A stretch of DNA of 64,000 nt from Platanthera guangdongensis (lineage: Eukaryota; Streptophyta; Magnoliopsida; Asparagales; Orchidaceae), in the NCBI GenBank assembly GCA_039583875.1, contig CM077147.1, forward strand, positions 110,406,124-110,470,123, written 5' to 3'. Positions 1 through 8,962 of the stretch are shown piece by piece. The position numbers and the translations under genes are program-made. The notes beneath the pieces are model-generated. The model searched no databases. It was not told the origin of the DNA and was given only the letters and a program-made list of their open reading frames with translations. Each line of letters opens with the position of its first letter. Position 1 is the stretch's first letter.

Positions 1-1690
1 AAATAGACTTAGAAAAGATCGATGAAGAAATAACGCTCGATATCGAATTACGTTCGGACTAAAATAAATTTATATAACTTGAGATCTAAAATTTCAAATT
101 AATTAAAGGCAACTTGGCCGTGGAGGCTCCAAAAGAATGAGTTCACCTATCTCTAGGGCTATCACTCACATGATTATTAGGACTATTCGGCCGAGCTCTC
201 ATTCGGTGAAAGATTACTCTTAATGTCGGCATTACGCTAAGAACCCCGCTATTGGGGTGGAGGGACCCAATCCGAAAAAATTCCGCTCCTCCTCTCTCGA
301 GGTTTAGTTTTCTTCCCGAGGGTGATCAGTCAATACGTACGGCCTCTCGGCTAGCTAGCGTATGGATAATGGAAATAGAGCAAACACATCGATATGTGGT
401 TCTACGGGTGTATACCCGGGGTAAACCTTAAGTTCTTTAATTAGAGTGAAAAAGATGACCTTTAATTATTTAAAAAGACTTTTATGTCCCAATGCTCTTC
501 GATACCAAAAGCTAAGACCGATTAGCCACTCATCGGGATGGGGACGGCTTATGAGTTTGGTGAGGCATGAGTTCGAAACTAAGCGCTAAAGGGTTACAAA
601 AAAGAATACATAAATAGCTTCACATTAGAAAGGGCAGAGCTTACTAAAAAAGGAAAACGCATACACTCAACCAAAGCCATAATAAAGGAAAAAACTATAC
701 AAAAAAGAAAATTACATAATTGAAATTTCAAGTCCTACTCAAACGAGTAGGAGGGAAATTACAAGTCCTACTCAAACAAGTAGGCTGGAAATTAAAACAG
801 TAAATTGTGAGTCATACTCAAACGAGTAGGAGGGAAATGAAAGCAGTAAATTGCAAGTCCTACACAAACGAGTAGGCGGGAAATCAATGTAGTAAATTGC
901 AAGTCCTACTTAAACGTGGAAGCGGGAAATGAGTGCAATAAAATCTATCTAATACACATATACAATTTACATAATTTAAAGAAAGCAATAAAAGAAAGCG
1001 GTAAAGGAAAGAAGAAAAAGGTATCTCATACACACATGCACTCTACAGGAATTGAAGTAAATTTGAAATGAAAGCCAACAATAAAATCTAACTCATACAC
1101 TCACACACATAAATAAAAGAGAAAAAACAAAGTGATTGAAAAATTAAAACGAGAACATTTCTACGCCTTTTTATAAATTCATAAGAATGGAATAAAAATC
1201 ACAAAAATCCTAAACAAAAACAAATCTAAGGGACAAGATATGAAAAGCTAGTATAACAACTAACAAGTTTAAGAAAATCTAAAACTAAACTAAGCAAAAT
1301 GATAATTTGAAGACATAAAAACAAAAAATCTAACTCCTACACACACAAACACCCATTTTAAAGAGAAAAATAAAGATACAAAAGATCACTGAAAGTGGGG
1401 CACTCAAATGCATTCCAATACAACATAAGGAGAGAAAATCTACAAATTTTATTATGCTAAACAGAGGGTTACAAAAATCTAAAACAAACACAAAAGAGAG
1501 GTGGGGGGAATATCCTTACATAGCACAAAAGGCAGCCAAGCAGCCCACCTAAAGCAAAATATTTCCAAAAAATTGAACTTGTGGCTCATATTGAAAAGTT
1601 CTATTTATAGGCAAAAATTTCAGATTACATGCCCGGATCACGGGCGTGACTTGGGGGCGTGTAATGTTGGTGTGTTAGTGAAGCCAAAAA
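1..1690. other. Unassigned AT-rich non-coding sequence
   Basis: I see no gene and no retrotransposon protein motif here. Bases 1-620 have mixed composition; about 620-1500 are A-rich on the plus strand with many stops in all frames. The stretch could be host intergenic DNA or the untranslated part of another element into which E1 inserted. A short tandem repeat at 725-935 is listed separately. Confidence 0.5.
725..935. repeat. Five degenerate tandem units with a hairpin core
   Basis: Units of roughly 33 to 47 bases each carry a version of CCTACTCAAACGAGTAGG followed by a GGGAAAT-like end. The core is a 7-base perfect inverted repeat (CCTACTC / GAGTAGG) around a four-base AAAC loop. Later units add AGTAAATTG in front of the core, and the last unit has lost the symmetry. 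Function is unknown. Confidence 0.8.
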
Positions 1691-2260
1691 TCTGGTGTGC
1701 TGGCTTTATTATGGAAGCTTCTGGAAGTGCCACGTGGCGGTCACGGGCATGTTGAAATGACACGGGCGTGTAGGGGGCGGGCGTGACTGGACATCTAGTA
1801 GAAATTGATGTAGGCTGAAATTGATTTCACGGGATTGAAAACTCCAGGACCGACACAGGCGTGTCAGAAGGGTGATAGGCGTGTTCTTGTCGTTGAGTCC
1901 TTGCCTTGAAGCATTGAGTGCTTGATTGGTTGGAAGCATTGATTGCTTGACTGGCTGGAAGAGTTGAGTGGGCCGAGATGAGCGTGTCGGAAAGGTCACG
2001 GGCATGTTCCTGGAGTTGAGTGTATGCCTTGAAGCGTTGAGTGCTTGACTCGCTGGAAGCATTGAGTGCTTGCCTGGCTGGAAGCGTTGAGTGCTTGACT
2101 GGCTGGGAGCGTTCAGTGGGCCGACACAGGCATGTCAATCTGGACACATGCGTGTTTGGGGCGTTGAGTCCGTGTCGGAGGCGTTAAGTGGTTGGCTTGC
2201 TGGAGGCGTTGAGTCCATGGCTTAACACGGGCATGTCAGACGGGACATGGGTGTGTACTT
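1690..2260. repeat. ACACGGGCGTGT boxes plus 25-bp minisatellite
   Basis: Copies and variants of the palindrome-like box CACGGGCGTGT are scattered through this stretch (for example near 1743, 1762, 2228). Between about 1907 and 2125 a 25-bp unit (AAGCGTTGAGTGCTTGACTGG plus a short tail) occurs about six times, with one interruption. The same CACGGGCGTG / CACGCCCGTG box fills the LTRs of gypsy elements E4 and E8, so this is probably LTR sequence of a gypsy element. Open frames here are by-products of the repeat. Confidence 0.7.
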
Positions 2261-3076
2261 TGATTTTTCGACTTTTTTCTGCAAAATTTCAGAAAATAAA
2301 ATAATGCTAAGTTAGAAAAATATATACAAAAAAGGAACATTTTATTGAACAAAAGTAACAAAAAAATGAAAATAAGCTAAAACGACCTAAATAAAGTACT
2401 AAAAATACGACTATTTATAACTTATCACTAACACACAAAAATTGGAAAATCGGGGAAAGCTTACCACTAACGCGTAGATCTCGGTGAGAGCTTTCCAAAT
2501 CCCTAATCTATCGAGAAATCTAACCACCAAATCGCTAGAAGCCACCGGTCAAAGGCACGCGGTGACGCAGAACTCCTCTATCAAGAAACAGGCGACGGCT
2601 CAGATTATGAAGATGATGAAGAGAGTTTTGACGTGACCCTTAAAACCGGCTATATAAATTTACATATAAATAATTATAATATTGCATTACAATTAATATT
2701 AAATAATCCCAAAACGACCCGAAATTGAAATTAACTCGAAATCTTACGAAAATCTCACTGTAGCTAAATACCAACGCTACGAAACCAATGATGAAGTCAA
2801 AATCAAAATCCGACAAACCCAACCAGAGTAAAGCACCATCCGAAGGTAAAACACGACCACATCCCTATAAAAAGGACCACCGAGTCACCAAAACAGACCT
2901 AGCTCTCAAGTGAAGGTGCATAACCAAAACAAAACCAACCACATAGGAAAACACACTGAGCAAACCCATGATCAAACAAACAACACTCGTTAACCACGCG
3001 TCATCATAACTCCCTGATGTCAAAAATACGTCACTATGAGAATTAAAATAAATACCGAAAATTCAGGGGCATTATA
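2261..3076 (-). repeat. Probable 3' LTR of E1, left edge unresolved
   Basis: The right edge is supported. On the minus strand a purine run (TTTTTAGGGGTGG, about 3084-3096) is followed by TATAATGCCCC, a degraded form of the TGTAAYGCCCC start seen in gypsy LTRs here. The sequence leftwards is non-coding and AT-rich. A TATA-like TTTATATAG lies near 2650 on the minus strand. No clean LTR start or target duplication was found, so the left edge could be anywhere from about 2260 to 2435. Confidence 0.4.
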
Positions 3077-3186
3077 GCCACCACCCCTAAAAAGATGTTT
3101 TCTCCCGAAACTTGACATAAAAAAGATCAAATACAAAACATAAGAAAAATAATCATAGGCTATCCAAGAAAACACATACCAAAGCA

Positions 3187-4181
3187 TCAGGAGAACAGAT
3201 GAGTATGAGCCTCCCTTATAGCTGACTCCATCTCCCAAGTTGTGCTCTCCATGTCTTGGTTCTTCCACAATACTTTAACCATGAGTATTATCTTCCTTTG
3301 CAATACCCGATCTTGAGTATCCAAAACACTTACAGGCACTTCCATATTTGAAAGGTTAGGCTCCAACTAGGGCACAACATCAAGAATTTTCCTGTCGCTC
3401 AGCGTACGCTTCCACAATTGGCTTACATGGAAAACATCGTGCACGCCATGAAAACTTGTTAGCAATTCCAGCCTATAAGCCCACAAACCAATCCGCTCAA
3501 TATCTTTGAAAGGACCCACATACCTAGGATCCTACTTATGGTATTTACTAAATCTCTTAACACCACACATCGGGGAAACCTTAAGAAAAACCATGTCCCC
3601 AACAGCAAATTCTAACTCAGTCCTTCGACGGTTGCCGTTCTTTTCATAATGCTCATACGTTATCCGAAGCTTCTCTCAAATATGATTTACAGTAATATCC
3701 ATCTCTTTTAACGCTTCTGGTCCCAATAATGGTCTCCCACCAACCTCACCCCAAAATAAGGGAGTTCTGCAATGCCTCCCATACAAAGCCTCAAATGTGG
3801 CCATCTACAAGCTCACTTGAAAACTATTATTGTATTCAAATTCCATCAGTCTCAAACTCTCATCCCACACTCCCCCGTGGTCCAAAATATAACATTTGAT
3901 CATATCCTATATGATCTCTTGAACAAACGATCCTCATTTTTATGTAGCCTCATTATTGTAATCCATAAAGGCTCCATTACTTCGAAACTGCTAGGCGAGT
4001 CGCTACTCCCCACCGATATATCCATCAAGAGAAATTCCTCCACCAGCGAATCCACAGTAAGGTTAAAAATCTCCATTGTCTTCCTAATCAGGGCGTCGGC
4101 TGACACATTAGCTTTGACCAGAAGGTATTGGATCTCAACATCATAATATGCTACATACTCTAACCATCTCCGCTGGCGCAA
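3187..4181 (-). pseudogene. E1 RNase H end, integrase and chromodomain remnant
   Basis: At 4181 the minus strand reads the end of an RNase H/connection segment (RRWLEYVAYYDVEIQYL, then KANVSADAL), as in gypsy polymerases. Integrase is reduced to its C-terminal part: EALYGRHCRTPLFWGE around 3740-3790 is the usual [11 protein letters not shown] motif. The Asp-Asp-Glu core expected before it is absent, so an internal deletion has removed the catalytic domain. Further on are DVFHVS (near 3430) and a chromodomain-like VKVLWKNQD...TTWE segment ending at a TGA at 3187-3189. Several stops break the frame. The product would have joined cDNA to host DNA; this copy cannot. Confidence 0.75.
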
Positions 4182-4237
4182 GTTTAATTTCTTTTATGTG
4201 AAGACGTACTTGAAACTATTATGATCAGTATAAATCT

Positions 4238-5650
4238 TCACAGAGCGCTATATAATAGGTGTCTCCAAAACTTCAAGGCATAAATCACTACCGCGAATTC
4301 TAAATCTTGCATACGGTAGTTCCTATCACGTATCTTTAACTGTCTCGTCCCATACGCGATCACTTTGCCCTCTTGCATCAACACGCATCCATGTCCAACC
4401 TGTGATGCGTCCACATACACAACATACTCTATCCCTTTGGTAGGAAAGGAAAAACCAGAGTAGTGCACAATCTCCTTTTTAATTCCAGAAATGCCTCTTC
4501 GCACATATCGCTCCAAACAAAAGTTGTGTCCTTCTGCTTAAGCTTAGTTAGCAGCATACAAAATGAAGAGGAACCTTCCACAAATCTCCTATAATATCCT
4601 TCCAACCCTAGGAAACTCCTTATCTCTTTAGGTGTGGTAGGTTTGTTCCAATCCATAACAGAAGATATCTTCTCGGGGTACACAGAAATTCCAGAAAAAA
4701 TACCTGAGGATGCTAAAACTTACACTTAATTAGCATGGCATACAACTTATGATCCCTCAAAGTAGACAAAATTAAATGTAAGTGTTGTGCATGCTATTCA
4801 GCACTGCGGGAGCACACTAGGACATCGTCTATAAGTACAACCACTGAACGGTCCTAGAAGTCCTTGAACGCTCAATTCATCATATCCATAAAGGCAGAGG
4901 GTGCATTGGTCAAACCAAAGGACATCACCAAGAACACAAAATGTCCCTGCCGGGAATGAAATGCAGTCTATGGAATTTCTGACTCACGAATCCGCAACTG
5001 ATGGTAGCCTGAAAATCAATCTTTGAAAACACAGTGCTACCACACAACTGATCAAACAAGTCATCTATTCTCAGCAGGGGATATCTATTTTTGATGGTTA
5101 CCTTATTCAGCTCTCTATAATTGATGCACAACCTCATTGATCCATCCTTCTTCTTCTTCACAATCAACACAGGAGCACCCCACGACAAGGAACTTGGTCT
5201 AATAAATCCCTTCTGCAGTAAGTCATCCAATTGGGTACATAGCTCCTTCAGCTCACGCGGGGCCATACAATACGGCTCCTTAGCAATAGGATGGGTACCC
5301 GACTCCAAATCTATGATGAACTCCACATCTCTATCAGGTGGAAGACCAGGAAGATTATCAGGAAATACATCAGGAAACTCATGCACAATGGCAATCACAT
5401 CTACACGCGGCAAACTACAACCGGTCGCTAACACAAAAACCAAACAAGCAAAACATCCGGAATTTACAAGCTTTCGAGCATGTATCACAGAAATAATCAT
5501 AGAAACTTGGCGCAGTAAATAGTAAACACTCCGAGGTTGACCGTTGTCCGTCTTAAAGTCCAAGTGTTTGACTTTGCATTTGATGACCGCATCGTACTTG
5601 GGAAACCAATCCATGCCCCAAATCACATCAAAATCTTCCAAGTTTATCAC
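4238..5650 (-). pseudogene. E1 reverse transcriptase and RNase H, broken
   Basis: The segment from 5650 to 4925 on the minus strand carries the linker and the start of the reverse transcriptase, with the gypsy motifs [20 protein letters not shown] and [14 protein letters not shown] and the palm start SKIDFQ. The catalytic site reads LIDD near 4840, in place of the usual FIDD, and is followed within a few codons by a stop. The thumb continues at 4683-4429 ([11 protein letters not shown]) and RNase H at 4516-4238 (YVDASQVGHGCVLMQ, the Asp of the active site being in YVDAS). The domain order is normal, but stops and frame changes separate the parts. Confidence 0.85.
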
Positions 5651-5960
5651 CTTCAGTCAGGAACGTTTAGAAAATCTCCTAACATAATCAGACAACTCTG
5701 ACTATCCTGGTCCGATACAACTGAATCGCTAGAGGTAAACTTGACACAAAACGCGTTGCTAACAAGATCGAGGGTCAAACAGTGACTCTCTACAAAGGTC
5801 CTAGCCACAAATGAGTGGGTACCACCGGAATTGAAAAGAATATGCGCCTAGCGATTCTTGACATTAAACTTTCCTATAAAATCGCATACGCAACTAAGGG
5901 AACAGTGTCGAAACTACAAGTATAAATAGAGAACTAGAACTAGGTCAGGATCTAACCTGA
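5651..5960 (-). pseudogene. E1 retropepsin-like protease remnant
   Basis: On the minus strand around 5790-5860 the reading ILFNSGGTHSFVARTFVE matches the gypsy aspartic protease active-site region, normally LFDSGATHSFVS. The catalytic aspartate of DSGA is replaced by asparagine (NSGG), so the enzyme would be inactive even without the stops around it. It lies between the gag zinc knuckle and the reverse transcriptase, as expected. Confidence 0.7.
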
Positions 5961-6893
5961 AATCACTTGAGTAGATGCCTGAGCTTCCTCTAAAGACAGT
6001 ACATTCAGCTTTCCCTTCCCCTTGTCCAATTGCTGCGACAGTGACAAGGCCTAAAATGGAAATGATTGCAACAGGTGTTGTGCCTGCGCGCACTTCGACT
6101 TAACTTGCACGTTCTATCAACATTGGAAGCAGGTTTTTTCCTTATGCAAAAAATGGGAAGTGTCTTGCCCCTTCTGCTTATACGTAGAACAAACTAAATC
6201 TCCTTTAGGAGCACTCTAAATTGCATGAACTTGCTCCTACTTCTGAGCTCTTATCCTCTTATAACATCTTCCGAACAGATGGCCTGGCCGGCCACAGAAA
6301 CTGCATGTCTCTTTACTTCTTTTCCTCGAAGTAGCACCATATTCTTGGGGACTCTTACCCTCACCAATCTTCCTCTTATCTTTTCTCATTTGTTGACCTC
6401 GATTCTTGGCATTGTCAATCTCCTCAACCTTCAGAGCAGCCTACATAACTTCAGAATAGCTTTCTGATCCATAAGCACTAGCTAGCTGTTGGATGTCATT
6501 CCTAAGACCTCCCAAAAAATGTTTAACTCGACAAAACTTTGAAGACACCATGTCTGGGGCAAAATGGCTCAGTTTGTTGAACTCTACCTCTTACTCGGTA
6601 ACGAAAAGCTGCTTTTGCTTAAGGTGTAGGAAATTAATCATCAAATGGTCCCTCTCGACCGACGGCCAAAATGTTTTCAGCAGCAACTCCTTAAAGGATT
6701 CTCATGAGCACCCATCCTTAAGGTTCTCCTTCTCTCTCAAACAGTAACTCTTAGCAAGTCCCTTGAGCTGATATGCAGCGACCATTACTCTTTGGTCCAC
6801 TGAAACTCCCAAATAAGCGAACATTTCCTCGAGGGCTATTATCCAATCATCCAAGGCCATAAAATCTGCTCTTCCTTCATAGGTAGTGAAAAA
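5961..6893 (-). pseudogene. E1 gag with CCHC zinc knuckle, 5' truncated
   Basis: Near 6890 the minus strand reads YEGRADFMALDDWIIALEEM, a gypsy gag core of the type that assembles the particle. Near 6270 it reads CSFCGRPGHLFGRC, a full C-x2-C-x4-H-x4-C zinc knuckle for RNA binding. A second, damaged knuckle (CFQC followed by stops) lies near 6130. The start of gag is missing because the E2 LTR inserted at 6893/6894. The plus-strand frames at 6225-6747 are shadows. Confidence 0.75.
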
Positions 6894-6918
6894 TGTTTAT
6901 GTTATCTACCTAAATCAC

Positions 6919-6932
6919 CTAGAGGGGGGTGA
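6919..6932 (-). promoter_or_regulatory. E2 poly-C box near LTR end
   Basis: On the plus strand this reads CTAGAGGGGGGTGA; on the minus strand it is a C-run flanked by TTCA and CTAG, about 25 bases inside the 3' end of the LTR. The same box lies at the same place in E3 (12213-12230) and E7 (54038-54051). A conserved poly-C integrase-signal region near the LTR end is described for Sireviruses. Confidence 0.6.
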
Positions 6933-7582
6933 ATCGCTGAGTTCTGTGTATTTTTGCGGAATAAAAATTTAACGAGCGATGCATAGAAAAATAAGCAAGC
7001 ATTCATAGACGGCATCAAGAGTTATAGTGGTTCCCCAATCTTGGGTACATCAACTTTCCACCTCACCGATCGAGCAATGCACTAGACTTGGCTACTCTAC
7101 TATTCTCGGATTAAAAACAATCCTATCACTTGGAATAAAGTTCCTACAACTTGATCCCTCAAAATAAGATCTACACGCGGAAGAGAAACATCCTACAAAT
7201 AACTCAGCGAACAAAGCTCCTAGACTAGGAGAATAATCTCCGATAAGAGTAAAATGAAATATAAAGAAATACAAACAGTTTAGATCTCAGATCTAAAAAC
7301 TTCAGCCCTTCTTCTTTCTTGAACTTTGAAGCTCTGTTAGAAATAGTTGAAGAAGACACGACCAAATCTCTAGATATGAAAATTCTGGACTCAACACGAT
7401 CAATAAAATAGTCTGTCGATGTAGAAGATCTTGATCTGTTAAATCACTTGCTCTGAATCACTGGATCGAAAGCAGATCGGTGATGAAGATGATGAGTAGA
7501 GGCGGCTTCCGATTTTGGAAAGAGAAAAATGCGATTCAGAATACTTAGGAATTCTTCTTAGGGTTGGTTGATTATGATAAGA

Positions 7583-7591
7583 CCTTTTATA
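7583..7591 (-). promoter_or_regulatory. E2 LTR TATA box
   Basis: The minus strand reads TATAAAAGG. It lies about 100 bases downstream of the CTCGAGAA box array in transcriptional direction, the arrangement reported for Sirevirus promoters. It is the likely start region for the element transcript. Confidence 0.6.
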
Positions 7592-7689
7592 AGACTTACT
7601 TAACAGTCATAAACATAATAAATACATGACAAGTGGACCAATCATGTGCTAATTACTTTTGAAATCACGTCCGTCAAAACTTAGAAGAA

Positions 7690-8445
7690 TTTCAGAAAAC
7701 AGTATAGTATTTCTCGAGAAGAAAGATAGTACTCGAGAAAAGGTCTTCTGATATCTCGAGAAGAATGAAGAGGGTCTCGAGAAAAAATACTTAGTCAAAA
7801 ATGTGGAGGTGGAAATCAGAAAACTCGAGAAAGAAGAAAAGTACTCGAGAAGAATAGAGTTTTGTTCTCGAGAAGAGGTATTCTGGTACTAGAGAACAAA
7901 GAAGTATCTCGAGAACAAATGTCTAGCCCTCGAGAAAACATTCTAGGTATCGAGAAATATTTTCTGCTTCTCGAGAACTAAACATAGCCTTCTCGAGCAA
8001 ATCCTGGGCATCTCGAGAAAAGGACATAGAAAAATATTCTGTCTGGAAGAGACGTAACTAGAGAAAAATGGACTTCTGTTCTCAAGAAAACATTCTGTTA
8101 CTCGATAAAAGGATCTGTTACTCGAGAAATAACTTATGGTTTGCGAGAAGTGATACTGAGCTTCTCGAGAAATGACATATGGCTTCTCGAGAAAATATAT
8201 TGCTTCTCGAGAAAAATGAACTTCTTCTAGAGAAAAAGACTTTGAAAAATATCATGACTGGAACTAAAGTAACTCGAGAAGGAAAGTCATGGAGTACTCG
8301 AGAACATATGGATTTCTCGAGAACAACACTAAGGTTTCTCGAGAACTGCTTTTGCAACTCGAGTACATGACAAGACGTACTCGAGAATAGACTTAGGTTC
8401 TTCTCGAGTACAAACTTCCCTACTCGAGAAAAATACTTAGAGATT
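7690..8445. repeat. E2 LTR array of CTCGAGAA boxes
   Basis: More than 25 copies or near copies of (T)CTCGAGAA(A) occur at irregular spacing of about 20 to 35 bases. The core CTCGAG is a perfect palindrome containing TCGA. The array is upstream of the TATA box of the LTR. Symmetric, high-copy repeated boxes in this position are a known Sirevirus feature, but the published core is CGG-CCG and here it is CTCGAG. The open frames across the array are by-products. Confidence 0.85.
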
Positions 8446-8762
8446 TTTTTCTGAAAAATAGTAAACTTGACTTCTTCAAGATATACAGCTGCCAACTTTT
8501 CTCCTATGCCTTGAGTGCTTGAAAAAAGATGTGTGTCTCAATAGAGAGGCTATACATGAGTCAACACCATATATCACACAATCAGGGATTTCATTTTATG
8601 GTCCTGTGTTTGGTGACTCATTGTAGGCTGACATTGGTCTACACTTGGCAATTGTATCCTGCAAACACTCAACTAAAAATAACATCAAATACAAACTTAA
8701 TTCATCTTAGTTCAAGGGTGACTTCACACAAATCTGGGTTATTGTGGATACAATACCCAACA

Positions 8763-8779
8763 ATATCCCCTATTTGTAG
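8763..8779 (-). promoter_or_regulatory. E2 polypurine tract
   Basis: The minus strand reads CTACAAATAGGGGATAT directly before the LTR start TGTTGGG. This primes plus-strand DNA synthesis. E3 and E7 have the same CAAATAGsGGGAGAT-type tract before TGTTGG. Confidence 0.75.
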
Positions 8780-8962
8780 AAGTCAAAACCCTCTACATGA
8801 AGGTGAATTATATCAAGATAAACAAGTAAAGAAACTAAAAACCATGATAGAATAAAAGCTGTAATATAGAAAAATCAGATCAGCAAAGCAAAAGGTTTAT
8901 ATATATAGACATTGTCCAAGAAAAATTCAATTCCACAAGATTTCAAAAAATTGAATTTCTGA

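Larger units (their letters stand above)
2430..6893 (-). mobile_element. E1: partial Ty3/gypsy retrotransposon
   Basis: Reading the minus strand from right to left, gag, a zinc knuckle, protease, reverse transcriptase, RNase H, integrase remnants and a chromodomain-like tail appear in gypsy order, and a purine tract then abuts an LTR. The element is cut inside gag at 6893 by the LTR of E2, so its 5' LTR and the start of gag are not in the window. Many stops and frameshifts show an old, inactive copy. It is the outermost recognisable layer of the nest. Confidence 0.85.
6894..8762 (-). repeat. E2 3' LTR
   Basis: The LTR runs from TGTTTATG at 6894 to CCCAACA at 8762 on the plus strand, about 1.87 kb. 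Its left edge falls exactly where the E1 gag frame stops. Its right edge abuts a purine tract read on the minus strand. Inside are the CTCGAGAA box array (7690-8445), a TATA box on the minus strand (7583-7591) and the poly-C box (6919-6932). The matching 5' LTR is not in the window, so no target duplication can be checked. Confidence 0.8.

Noticed and set aside
2510..2720. Short acidic plus-strand frame (SDYEDDEESFD) as a host exon
   Set aside because: No ATG, only about 70 codons, and it overlaps the probable E1 LTR. Not enough to call a gene.
5121..5522. 133-codon plus-strand frame
   Set aside because: It is the antisense shadow of the E1 reverse transcriptase.
8118..8495. 125-codon Ser/Arg/Phe-rich minus frame
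   Set aside because: It is a translation of the CTCGAGAA box array in the E2 LTR.
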